Source of the DNA: Planctomicrobium piriforme
Lineage (GTDB): Bacteria; Planctomycetota; Planctomycetia; Pirellulales; PNKZ01
Assembly: GCA_945877965.1 (NCBI GenBank)
Contig: CAMCTH010000233.1
Coordinates: 1-7,298, forward strand
Reading direction: 5' to 3'
DNA: 7,298 nt
The translations under genes were made by a program, and so were the position numbers. Below are positions 1-6,404 of this stretch, one piece after another. Numbering within the stretch: position 1 is the stretch's first letter; each line of letters opens with the position of its first letter. The notes beneath the pieces were generated by a model. That model worked only from the letters and a program-made list of their open reading frames with translations. It had not been told where the DNA came from and did no database searches.

Positions 1-1014
1 AAGGGCGTCGCCGGCGCGACCAACGGCAGTCAATCGGCCGCCGCAGCCGGTTCGTTCAGTGGAGTTCGCGGACCTGGCGGCGCGGAAGCCGGACGAGCGT
101 CGGGCATCGCGGGCTCAAGCAACGGCAACGTCGCCGGCGGAACCGTCGCCGGGGCGCGCGGCGTCAACGGCGGCGCGGTCGCCGGAGGAGCCGGCTTCCG
201 TGGTAACGTCTCCAACGGTCAGTTCAGCGGCACGGTCGGCTCGGGCGCAGCCATTCGCGGCCCCGGCGGCAACACCTGGACCGGTCGCAATCAAGCCGCG
301 GTCGTCAATGGCCAGATCGTCGCCGGTCAACATTGGAACACGGTGAACGGCAACTTCACGCACTGGAACTATTTCGGCCCCGGCTGGTACGGCAACTACC
401 CCGGCGCTTGGTGGCCGGGACGTTGGGCCGTCGCCGCAACCGCCTGGAGCACGGCGACCTGGGCCCTGGCCGGCTCCTACTGCGGCTGCACCGGCGATCC
501 GATGTACTACGACTACGGCAACGGCGTGAACTATCAAGACGACACGGTCTACTACGGCGATCAACCGGTCGCTTCCGCCGATCAGTACTACGATCAAGCG
601 GTCGCGCTGGCGCAATCGGCCAACAATTCGACCTCGCAAGATTGGCTGCCGCTCGGCGTTTTCGGCGTCGTCTCCGACGATCAAACCCAGGCCCAAAAGC
701 TGCTGCAAATCGCCGTGAACAAAGACGGTGCGATCCGCGGCAACTATCAAGACGTCGCGGCGGGCACGGTCGTGCAGGTTTACGGCGCCGTCGATCAATC
801 GACGCAGCGCGTCGCGCTGATGTTCGTCGGCAACGACTCGCTCGTCATCGAGACCGGCTTGTACAACCTGACCAACGACGAAGTACCGATCCTGGTCCAC
901 TACAACGCCGACCAACAGATGGAGCGGAAGATGATCCGCTTGCAACCGCCGCAACAAAACGCGGCTCCTGTGACGAACGGGGCGAGCAGCCCCGCGCAAG
1001 GGATTACGTTCTAG
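1..1014 (+). CDS. Glycine-rich planctomycete surface/secreted protein ('protocadherin-like'), 5' end missing
   Basis: Frame 1 is open from the first base of the window to a TAG stop at 1012-1014, giving 337 residues of a longer protein; a GTG at 343 is internal, because the same composition and frame continue upstream of it. Residues 1 to about 110 are Gly/Ala/Ser/Asn/Val-rich with short irregular GxV/GG repeats (for example GNVAGGTVAGARGVNGGAVA). Residues 119-142 are Trp/Tyr/Gly-rich (NYFGPGWYGNYPGAWWPGRW), followed by an AT/W-rich stretch, a CGC at 161-163 and a Tyr-rich YYDYGNGVNYQDD segment. The C-terminal third is a folded-looking domain beginning PLGVFGVV (217-224), with AVNKDGAIRGNY and ETGLYNLTNDEVPILVHY. 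From memory this layout matches planctomycete proteins labelled '(mu-)protocadherin-like cell-surface protein'; that label is historical and no cadherin repeat is visible. Export and a surface role are inferred, since the N-terminus is outside the window. Molecular function is unknown. Confidence 0.85.
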   Translation, partial: KGVAGATNGSQSAAAAGSFSGVRGPGGAEAGRASGIAGSSNGNVAGGTVAGARGVNGGAVAGGAGFRGNVSNGQFSGTVGSGAAIRGPGGNTWTGRNQAAVVNGQIVAGQHWNTVNGNFTHWNYFGPGWYGNYPGAWWPGRWAVAATAWSTATWALAGSYCGCTGDPMYYDYGNGVNYQDDTVYYGDQPVASADQYYDQAVALAQSANNSTSQDWLPLGVFGVVSDDQTQAQKLLQIAVNKDGAIRGNYQDVAAGTVVQVYGAVDQSTQRVALMFVGNDSLVIETGLYNLTNDEVPILVHYNADQQMERKMIRLQPPQQNAAPVTNGASSPAQGITF

Positions 1015-1018
1015 CCCC

Positions 1019-1045
1019 AAAAGCCGTCGATCCGCAGCCGGTTTT
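1019..1045. terminator. Possible bidirectional intrinsic terminator between convergent genes
   Basis: The 29-base gap between two converging genes contains AAAAgCCG at 1019-1026 and CGGTTTT at 1039-1045. These can pair as a 7-bp stem with one bulged G around a 12-base loop, and a run of four T ends the arm on each strand. The right arm overlaps the last codon of the porin gene by two bases. The stem is short and the T-tracts are only four long, so this is a weak candidate supported mainly by its position. Confidence 0.3.
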
Positions 1046-2303
1046 AGAAGTCGACCTTCGAACGGAGCCCGACGACGACCGCCGTCGGCACGTTCTCGCG
1101 AGCCGAGTCGAGCACCTGCAGGTCGGCCGTGACGTGCAAGAACTTCCGCACAGCGACGTTGTAATACATCTCGACCCCTTGCTCGTCGCCGATCGGCCCG
1201 AGCAGTGATGTCAGTAATGTGCCGATCTGGTTGCTCGTGCCGAGGTAATAGTACCCGACGCCGAAGGTATCGGCGGGCCGACATCGCAACGGCGAGCTAC
1301 CGCCGAGACCTGCGCTGACGAGCCACTGCATCGGATTGTTCTGCGCATCGGCGATACCCGCGCGGGCAAAGTATCCCCAGCCGCGCGTCGGATCATGCGG
1401 GTCGGAAATCAAATACTGATCGCAATTCCAAAAGACCGACCAACTGTCTTCCGTGCGCGCAAGCGGTACGGACGGCAGCAGCACCCGTGGATCTTGTCCG
1501 AGCGCCACGTAGTTCCGCGTGCTGTAAGTCGTCGCGAGCAGTTGATGTCCCGGCTTGTTGAAGAAGTTGTTCGGCAGCCGGAGCTGCGAAGCGATCGACG
1601 CCCCTTCGTCGAACAGTTCATCGAAACCGCTCGTACCCGACGTATCGACGGAGTTAAGCACGCTGACTTGCCAGATCGTCTCACCCTCATGCATGACGAC
1701 GAACCCGCAACCGAGCGTCGAGTACGGCATCGTCCGCAGCGCGACCGGATTGATGACGAACGCCAAGTTCGAGAACTGCGTTTTGCCGCGCCCGCTCGCA
1801 AAGGCGTTCATGTCGCCGTCGAACGTGTCGAGCTTCCCTGCGAAGACGCCGATCGAGTCGGAGAGAAACTGCGTGAACAGGACGTCGGTAAGATAGATGT
1901 CTTCCGAGTTGGGCGAAGGGAGTTGCGCCTGAATCGTCGCCGGCAATAAGGTGCCGGTGTTGCCGGAGATCGACTGTCCAAATCGATGCTCGGCCCGCAG
2001 CTTCAAAAACAACCCTTCTTGTACGCCCATCTTGCCGAAGTCGAAATTCGTGACGTAATCGCCGTGCCCGGCGTAGCTAAACTGATCTTTGAGACCGCCG
2101 CTCGTCACGCCGTAGTGAAACTGCGTGATGTCGTTGGCGAACGTGATCCCCTTGTCGGCCAACGTCGTCCGCGCGCCGAGCCAGTCGCCCAACAAGTAAT
2201 CGCGATCGCGCAGCCCCTCGGCCGACGCCGCGCGCAATTCGCCGAGCAACAGCAGAGCCGTCGCGGCGAAGATTCGTCCCACCGGCGTTGCGAATGCGCG
2301 CAC
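1044..2303 (-). CDS. OprB-family carbohydrate-selective outer-membrane porin
   Basis: A complete 419-residue protein. It begins with a signal peptide: basic start (MRAFATPVGR), hydrophobic core IFAATALLLLG (11-21), and an ASA|EG cleavage site after residue 28. The mature N-terminus has the OprB-family signature DYLLGDWLGARTTLADKGIT (35-54). The rest shows alternating aromatic/hydrophobic segments typical of a beta-barrel, a VFAGKLDTFDGD strand-loop at 153-164 and, near the end, the family's E-x-YYN-V...L-x-VTADLQVLDSA region (378-401), finishing in Phe-419 as outer-membrane barrel proteins often do. The length fits the family (about 400-450). Known members form outer-membrane channels for sugars; the substrate here cannot be read from sequence. 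The GTG start at 2303-2301 is supported by GGAGG on the minus strand (2312-2316), 8 bases upstream. It lies downstream of the ABC ATPase gene on the same strand across 185 bases, so it may or may not share its transcript. Confidence 0.88.
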   Translation of the reverse strand: MRAFATPVGRIFAATALLLLGELRAASAEGLRDRDYLLGDWLGARTTLADKGITFANDITQFHYGVTSGGLKDQFSYAGHGDYVTNFDFGKMGVQEGLFLKLRAEHRFGQSISGNTGTLLPATIQAQLPSPNSEDIYLTDVLFTQFLSDSIGVFAGKLDTFDGDMNAFASGRGKTQFSNLAFVINPVALRTMPYSTLGCGFVVMHEGETIWQVSVLNSVDTSGTSGFDELFDEGASIASQLRLPNNFFNKPGHQLLATTYSTRNYVALGQDPRVLLPSVPLARTEDSWSVFWNCDQYLISDPHDPTRGWGYFARAGIADAQNNPMQWLVSAGLGGSSPLRCRPADTFGVGYYYLGTSNQIGTLLTSLLGPIGDEQGVEMYYNVAVRKFLHVTADLQVLDSARENVPTAVVVGLRSKVDF

Positions 2304-2311
2304 CGTCTCCG

Positions 2312-2316
2312 CCTCC
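2312..2316 (-). promoter_or_regulatory. Shine-Dalgarno for the porin gene
   Basis: The minus strand reads GGAGG here, 8 bases before the GTG at 2303. This supports the GTG as the real start and puts the signal peptide exactly at the N-terminus. Confidence 0.6.
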
Positions 2317-2489
2317 CGTACGTCAAGTCGACCCGCCTTTCCGTGGACGGTCCGTTATCGAACGTATCGGTTTGCGCGGCGATGCGGCCGCTCTAAACTC
2401 GACGTCGCATGAACCGGCGGCCCACACGGCACAACTTGCCGGCGACGCGAACGATCAGGCAAACCTTAACGACGGTCGACAAGACGCCG

Positions 2490-3476
2490 CTAGCCGGCCG
2501 ATTTCACCTGTGTGAACATCCCGGCGATCACTTCTTCCAGCGGCGGGTCTTCGACGGAGACGTCGCTGACGACGTGTTCATTCAAGACGGCCGCCAGCAC
2601 CTCGGCGACTTTCGCGCGTTCGACTTGCAGCTTAATCTTCGGCGAACGTCGCTCGACGACCGTACCGAACCGCGAGAGGTCCGGCGGCTCGGCGTCGTCG
2701 GCAAAGGCCAACGTCACCAGCTTGTGATTGCTGAACTGATCGACGATGCCGGCCAGCGAACCGTCGTACACAATCCGTCCCTCGGCGACGATGACGACGC
2801 GCCGACACAAGGCCGCCACGTCTTTCATGTAGTGGCTCGTCAGCAGGACGGTCGTCTGCCGCTCTTGCTGATAGTGGCGGAGGAACTGCTGAATGTTGTG
2901 CTGTGCGACGACGTCGAGCCCGATCGTCGGCTCGTCTAAGAACAGCACTTCGGGAGCATGCAGCAGCGCGGCGATCAGTTCCATCTTCATCCGCTCGCCG
3001 AGCGACAACTCGCGCACGGGCCGGCCGAGCAGTTGCCGACAGCTGAGCAACTCCGTCAGCTCATCGCGGGCCCGATCGAACTCGCGCGGCTCAATGCGAT
3101 AAATCTGTTGATGCAGCCGAAACGATTCGTTCGCCGGCAGGTCCCACCAGAGTTGGTTCTTCTGTCCCATGACGAGCGCGAAGCGACGCCGATAGGCATG
3201 TTCGCGCTTCCAGGGAACGTAACCCATCACGGTGGCCGACCCCGACGTCGGGTGAATGACGCCCGACAGGAGTTTGAGCGTCGTCGTCTTGCCAGCCCCG
3301 TTGGGCCCCAGAAAGGCGACGAACTCGCCGGCCTCGACCGTCAGATCGACGCCGCGGACCGCCTCGACCGTCCGATACTCGCGGTGAAACAGCCCGCGGA
3401 CTGACGCCATGAGCCCTTCGCTTTTTTGATAGACGCGATAGGTCTTGGTCAGCCCGGCGATTTCAATGACGGCCAT
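2490..3476 (-). CDS. ABC transporter ATP-binding protein, COG4586-like (ABC-2 type exporter ATPase)
   Basis: A 328-residue ABC ATPase with all core motifs: Walker A GPNGAGKT (57-64), Q-loop Gln-105 in MGQKNQLWWDLP, signature LSLGERMKME (157-166), Walker B VLFLDEP (177-183), D-loop GLD (186-188) and the switch His-215 in LLTSHYMKD. The opening (TKTYRVYQKSEGLMASVRGLF-type) and the QLWWDLPANES segment match the COG4586 group of uncharacterised ABC-2 ATPases as I remember it. Residues from about 235 on form the C-terminal extension, ending in LEEVIAGMF as in drug- and polysaccharide-export ATPases. It would sit on the cytoplasmic face of the inner membrane and drive a permease dimer. In many genomes such ATPases precede two permease genes; here the next gene on the strand is a porin and the upstream neighbour is divergent, so the partner must be encoded elsewhere. 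The start is ATG at 3476; no good Shine-Dalgarno is visible before it. Confidence 0.9.
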   Translation of the reverse strand: MAVIEIAGLTKTYRVYQKSEGLMASVRGLFHREYRTVEAVRGVDLTVEAGEFVAFLGPNGAGKTTTLKLLSGVIHPTSGSATVMGYVPWKREHAYRRRFALVMGQKNQLWWDLPANESFRLHQQIYRIEPREFDRARDELTELLSCRQLLGRPVRELSLGERMKMELIAALLHAPEVLFLDEPTIGLDVVAQHNIQQFLRHYQQERQTTVLLTSHYMKDVAALCRRVVIVAEGRIVYDGSLAGIVDQFSNHKLVTLAFADDAEPPDLSRFGTVVERRSPKIKLQVERAKVAEVLAAVLNEHVVSDVSVEDPPLEEVIAGMFTQVKSAG

Positions 3477-3485
3477 GCGGAGATG

Positions 3486-3595
3486 TCAGTGTGCGGTGAA
3501 CAGTTGGCAATGTGCAGAGAGACGAAGGTCTATAACTATCCGCTGGTCGCGTCCCCCTGTCCACTGCCCACCGCACACTGCCCACTTCCCGCAAC
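3486..3595. repeat. Inverted pair of degenerate heptamer arrays (CCACTGC family)
   Basis: Left arm 3486-3520 reads as five consecutive 7-base units, each matching GCAGTGG at 5 of 7 positions. Right arm 3554-3595 reads as six units of the complementary motif: CCCCTGT, CCACTGC, CCACCGC, ACACTGC, CCACTTC, CCGCAAC. The arms face each other across a 33-base core. They include a perfect 12-base inverted match, CAGTGTGCGGTG (3487-3498) with CACCGCACACTG (3569-3580), so a hairpin or cruciform is possible. The element occupies the upstream region of the ABC gene, starting 10 bases before its ATG. Similar short tandem heptamers (STRR) are known in filamentous cyanobacteria; kinship with those is not claimed. 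Function is unknown. Confidence 0.65.
3535..3563 (-). promoter_or_regulatory. Candidate sigma-70-like promoter for the ABC ATPase gene
   Basis: On the minus strand a TGGACA (-35, 3563-3558) is followed after 17 bases by GATAGT (-10, 3540-3535). These match the consensus at 5/6 and 4/6. It would give a leader of roughly 50 bases before the ATG at 3476, and the leader would contain the left heptamer arm. The -35 lies inside the right heptamer arm. Planctomycete promoters are poorly conserved, so this is tentative. Confidence 0.22.
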
Positions 3596-3602
3596 ATCGC
3601 TC

Positions 3603-3632
3603 TTCCCACATTTAGCGGCCTCGGGTTAAAAT
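3603..3632 (+). promoter_or_regulatory. Candidate promoter for the ispF-cysS-ruvCAB operon
   Basis: TTCCCA (3603-3608, 4/6 to the -35 consensus) is followed after 18 bases by TAAAAT (3627-3632, 5/6 to the -10 consensus), the most AT-rich spot before ispF. Transcription would begin near 3640, leaving a leader of about 65 bases that contains a GC-rich hairpin and the ispF Shine-Dalgarno. Support is by pattern and position only. Confidence 0.33.
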
Positions 3633-3657
3633 CACCGGCCAGTGGGGGCGAGGGTCG

Positions 3658-3673
3658 CCGTCGTCCCCGACGG
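3658..3673 (+). other. Perfect GC-rich hairpin in the ispF leader
   Basis: CCGTCG (3658-3663) and CGACGG (3668-3673) pair perfectly as a 6-bp stem with a four-base TCCC loop, 21 bases before the ispF Shine-Dalgarno. No T-run follows, so it does not look like a terminator. It could be an RNA stability or translation element, or chance in GC-rich DNA. Confidence 0.3.
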
Positions 3674-3694
3674 AACGACTTTGCTGTGTACCAC

Positions 3695-3699
3695 GGAGG
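3695..3699 (+). promoter_or_regulatory. Shine-Dalgarno that points to an ATT start for ispF
   Basis: GGAGG lies 6 bases before an in-frame ATT at 3706-3708, at ideal spacing. This is the best ribosome-binding site in the region, and no ATG, GTG or TTG in the ispF frame follows it until 3832, which is inside the conserved domain. Confidence 0.6.
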
Positions 3700-3705
3700 T
3701 ACCCG

Positions 3706-4191
3706 ATTACGCTCGCTGCACGAATTGGTATCGGACACGATACGCACCGCCTTGCGCCGGGACTGCCGCTGCTGCTCGGCGGCGTTGCGGTTCCGCACGA
3801 CCACGGACTGGTCGGGCATAGCGATGCGGACGTGCTGCTGCACGCCGTGACCGACGCCTTGCTCGGGGCCGCTTCCTTAGGCGACATCGGCGAGCTCTTT
3901 CCCGATAACGCCCCGGAAAACCGCGGTCGCGACTCGGCCGACATGCTCGTCCGGGCCTACGAAAAAGTCCTCGCCGCCGGCTTTCGGATCGTCAATCTCG
4001 ACTGCATCGTTTTCGCTCAGAAACCTAAACTTTCTCCTTATAAAGATGCCATCCGGCGACGGATCGCCGAACTGCTGCAAACGACGCCCGACCGCGTGGG
4101 CGTGAAGGCCAAGACCGGCGAACTCGTCGGTCCGGTCGGCCGGCAAGAAGCGATCCAAGCCGAGTGCGTCGCCCTGTTGGAAATATGCTGA
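3706..4191 (+). CDS. ispF: 2-C-methyl-D-erythritol 2,4-cyclodiphosphate synthase (probable ATT start)
   Basis: IspF makes the cyclic diphosphate intermediate of the MEP pathway to isoprenoids from CDP-methylerythritol 2-phosphate, releasing CMP. Read from ATT at 3706 the protein is 161 residues, against 159 in E. coli. It has the metal site D12-x-H14 (IGIGHDTHR) and H46, the GHSDADVLLHAVTDALLGAA block (37-56), GDIGELFPD, NLDCIVFAQKPKLSPY, and the C-terminal VKAKTGELVGPVGRQEAI. The only standard start codon in frame, GTG at 3832, would begin at residue 43 and remove D12 and H14, so it cannot give a working enzyme. The frame is closed by TAG at 3613, and between that and 3832 there is no ATG, GTG or TTG. 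ATT at 3706 has GGAGG 6 bases upstream. ATT starts are rare (infC and pcnB are known cases). A sequencing error, or a start at the adjacent ACG, remains possible. The stop overlaps the cysS start. Confidence 0.88.
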   Translation: MTLAARIGIGHDTHRLAPGLPLLLGGVAVPHDHGLVGHSDADVLLHAVTDALLGAASLGDIGELFPDNAPENRGRDSADMLVRAYEKVLAAGFRIVNLDCIVFAQKPKLSPYKDAIRRRIAELLQTTPDRVGVKAKTGELVGPVGRQEAIQAECVALLEIC

Positions 4192-5885
4192 CCTCGAAAA
4201 CCGCCGCCTCCGCTCCCGCCCCCACTTCCAAAACCACTCCGAGTGCCGCCGTGTCGCCGACCAGTGTCTCGCCGCCGTATTCGCTCCGTGTCTACAACAC
4301 GCTCTCGAAAGTCAAAGAGCCGTTCACCACGCTGCAGCCGGGCAAGGTCGGCATCTATCTCTGCGGGCCGACGGTCTACAAGCCGAGCCACATCGGTCAC
4401 ATGGTCGGGCCGGTCATCTTCGACGCGATCAAGCGGTATCTGGTCTACTGCGGCTACCAAGTCACCTGGGTCGTCAACATCACCGACGTCGACGACAAAC
4501 TGATCGCCGAAGCGAACAAGCGCAGCATGACGATGGCGGCCGTGGCCGAAGAGATGACGGCCGACTATCTCCGCAACCTCGCCGCGATGGGAGTCGACAC
4601 GATCGATCACTTCCCGAAGGCGACGGACCACATGCAGGAGATCATCGCCTTCACGCAAAAACTCATCGACAAGAAGTTCGCCTACGCATCGGACGGCGAC
4701 GTGCTGTTCGACGTCGGTCGCGACGCCGCCTACGGCAAGCTCAGCGGTCGCTCGCTCGACCAAGTACAAGGCGAAGGGGGCGGCGCGGCCGACAAGAAGC
4801 GCTCGGCGGCCGACTTCGCGCTTTGGAAAGCAGCGAAGCCTGACGAGCCGTCGTGGCCTAGCCCGTGGGGACAAGGTCGCCCCGGCTGGCACATCGAGTG
4901 CTCGGCCATGGCCGGCAAGATCCTCGGCGAAACGTTCGACATTCACGGCGGCGGGCTCGACCTCGTCTTCCCGCATCACGAAAACGAAGTGGCCCAAAGC
5001 GAATGCTGCCATGGCAAACCGCTGGCGACCTACTGGATGCATAACGGCCTGATGCAGGCCTCGAACGAAGTCGGCAAACTCGGAGGTCGCGCAACGCGCG
5101 AAGCCGACCCGGGTGCCACGGGCGGCTTGCCCGCCAGTGCCTCGACGTCCGTCGCCGCCGGAGACCAAGCTGCGCAAGAAGCCGGCAAGATCGGCAAAAG
5201 CAAAGGCGCAGCGGCCTTCAGCGAACTGCTCAAGAAATACGCGGGCGAAACGATCCGTTTCTTCTTGCTCGCCACACACTATCGTCGTCCGATCGACTTC
5301 AGCGAAGAACGAATCGCCGAAGTCGAAAAGGGACTCGACACGTTCTATCGCTTCTTCGAGCGTTTCACTCGCGTGACAGGCGAAGACTTCTACAAGCTGG
5401 CCGTCGCCACCAAGCGGGCCGACGGTGAATTCGATCCCAGCAGCGACGCGACGTTGCAGGCGATCCACGAGCAGCGGAAAAAGTTCATCGAATCGATGGA
5501 CGACGACTTCAATACGGGCGGCGGCATCGGTGCGCTGTTCGAATTGCTGCGGATGCTGAACCGCTTCGTCGATGCCGAGAAGCTCGAATCGACCGGCAAG
5601 AGCGACGTCGCCAAAGTCGCCGTGCTGAAGCGCGGGGCCGGCGTCCTCCGCGAGTTGGCTTCGACCGTCGGTCTGTTCCGATCGGCACCGGCCGCGACCG
5701 GCAGTTCGGGCGGCGCGAGCGACGAACTCGTCGGCAAGTTGATGAAACTGTTCATCGAAGTGCGCGCCGATGCGCGCAAGAACAAGAACTTCGCGACGGC
5801 CGACGGCGTCCGCAAAGGCTTGGCCGAGATCGGCATCGTCCTCGAAGATCGTCCCGACGGCACGACCTGGACGATCCAAAAGTGA
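4185..5885 (+). CDS. cysS: Cysteinyl-tRNA synthetase with an insertion at the KMSKS loop
   Basis: This class I synthetase charges tRNA-Cys with cysteine in the cytoplasm. Read from ATG 4185 it has 566 residues, over 100 more than E. coli CysRS (461). HIGH is at 69-72 in CGPTVYKPSHIGH. The four zinc ligands that select cysteine are all present: C60, C239 (WHIECSAM), H264 and E268 (FPHHENE). The KMSKS loop is KIGKS at 335-339. The distance from the zinc His to the loop is 71 residues, against 32 in E. coli, so about 39 residues rich in Gly/Ala/Ser are inserted at roughly 290-334. The C-terminal part has MDDDFNTGG and ends GIVLEDRPDGTTW, as in the family. The first 31 residues are an Ala/Pro/Ser/Thr-rich tail that may be disordered; GTG 4251 is an alternative start that would trim it. 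ATG 4185 is chosen because it overlaps the ispF stop by 7 bases, typical of coupled genes. Confidence 0.93.
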   Translation: MLTSKTAASAPAPTSKTTPSAAVSPTSVSPPYSLRVYNTLSKVKEPFTTLQPGKVGIYLCGPTVYKPSHIGHMVGPVIFDAIKRYLVYCGYQVTWVVNITDVDDKLIAEANKRSMTMAAVAEEMTADYLRNLAAMGVDTIDHFPKATDHMQEIIAFTQKLIDKKFAYASDGDVLFDVGRDAAYGKLSGRSLDQVQGEGGGAADKKRSAADFALWKAAKPDEPSWPSPWGQGRPGWHIECSAMAGKILGETFDIHGGGLDLVFPHHENEVAQSECCHGKPLATYWMHNGLMQASNEVGKLGGRATREADPGATGGLPASASTSVAAGDQAAQEAGKIGKSKGAAAFSELLKKYAGETIRFFLLATHYRRPIDFSEERIAEVEKGLDTFYRFFERFTRVTGEDFYKLAVATKRADGEFDPSSDATLQAIHEQRKKFIESMDDDFNTGGGIGALFELLRMLNRFVDAEKLESTGKSDVAKVAVLKRGAGVLRELASTVGLFRSAPAATGSSGGASDELVGKLMKLFIEVRADARKNKNFATADGVRKGLAEIGIVLEDRPDGTTWTIQK

Positions 5886-6394
5886 CGGCCCGCGTGCTGG
5901 GGATCGATCCCGGATTGAACATCACCGGCTACGCGGTCCTCGAAGCGTCGGCCCGCGGCCCGATCGTCTGCGAGGCCGGCGTCGTGCGCGGCAAGACGAA
6001 GGACTCGCTGACGGCTCGCTTGAACGAAATCCACAGCGGGATCGTCGAAGTCATCGCCGCGCTGAAGCCGACGTGCGTCGCGATCGAGCAGTTGTATTCG
6101 CACTACGAGCGGCCGCAGACGGCGATTCTGATGGGCCATGCCCGCGGCGTGATTTGCCTCGCGGCGGCGCAGGCCGGTTTGGAAGTCGTGAACTACAACG
6201 CGACGCAGGTCAAAAAAATCCTCACCGGCAACGGTCGTGCACCGAAACCGCAAATGCAAGAAGCTGTCCAGCGCGAGTTGAAGCTCGACAAACTCCCCGA
6301 ACCGGCCGACGTCGGCGACGCCCTGGCGATCGCCCTGTGCCATTACTATTTGAACCGCGACTGGTCGGTGCTCGCTCATCGCAATCGCGCCTGA
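5882..6394 (+). CDS. ruvC: Crossover junction endodeoxyribonuclease RuvC
   Basis: RuvC is the dimeric, Mg-dependent nuclease that cuts Holliday junctions after RuvAB has moved them. The 170-residue product is of normal length (173 in E. coli). All four acidic catalytic positions are visible: D9 in VLGIDPGLNITGYAV, E69 in CVAIEQLYSHYERPQTA, and D143 and D146 in PADVGDALAIALCHYY. The family block GHARGVICLAAAQAGL (85-100) and the NATQVKKILTGNGRA segment are also present. The GTG start overlaps the cysS TGA stop by four bases (GTGA) and has no convincing Shine-Dalgarno, so translation probably depends on ribosomes finishing cysS. ruvA follows after 10 bases. Confidence 0.95.
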   Translation: MTARVLGIDPGLNITGYAVLEASARGPIVCEAGVVRGKTKDSLTARLNEIHSGIVEVIAALKPTCVAIEQLYSHYERPQTAILMGHARGVICLAAAQAGLEVVNYNATQVKKILTGNGRAPKPQMQEAVQRELKLDKLPEPADVGDALAIALCHYYLNRDWSVLAHRNRA

Positions 6395-6404
6395 AACGGA
6401 CTTC

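Noticed and set aside
115..1284. A 389-codon minus-strand open frame covering the surface-protein gene and the end of the porin gene
   Set aside because: The product is Arg/Ala/Val-rich low complexity with no domain, and it overlaps two well-supported genes in other frames.
2304..2489. Possible small gene, terminator or promoter between the ABC and porin genes
   Set aside because: The open frames here are short and arginine-rich. A GCCG/CGGC hairpin near 2489 has a 4-bp stem without a T-run, and no promoter pair with acceptable spacing was found. Only the porin Shine-Dalgarno is kept.
3504..3536. TTGGCA ... TATAAC as a + strand promoter for ispF
   Set aside because: The hexamers are good (5/6 each), but the spacer is 21 bases, outside the usual 16-18 range.
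3686..3760. GTG at 3686 as an ispF start
   Set aside because: It is in a different reading frame from IspF and would need a frameshift; no slippery site is seen, and the product before the shift has no IspF similarity.
3832..4191. ispF starting at GTG 3832
   Set aside because: This would drop the first 42 residues, including metal ligands D12 and H14. Clear IspF homology continues upstream to about 3718.
4038..5879. A 613-codon open frame on the minus strand opposite cysS
   Set aside because: It lies wholly antisense to a gene with all CysRS motifs. Its product is Arg/Asp/Val/Gly-rich with no recognisable domain, as expected for the mirror frame of GC-rich coding DNA.
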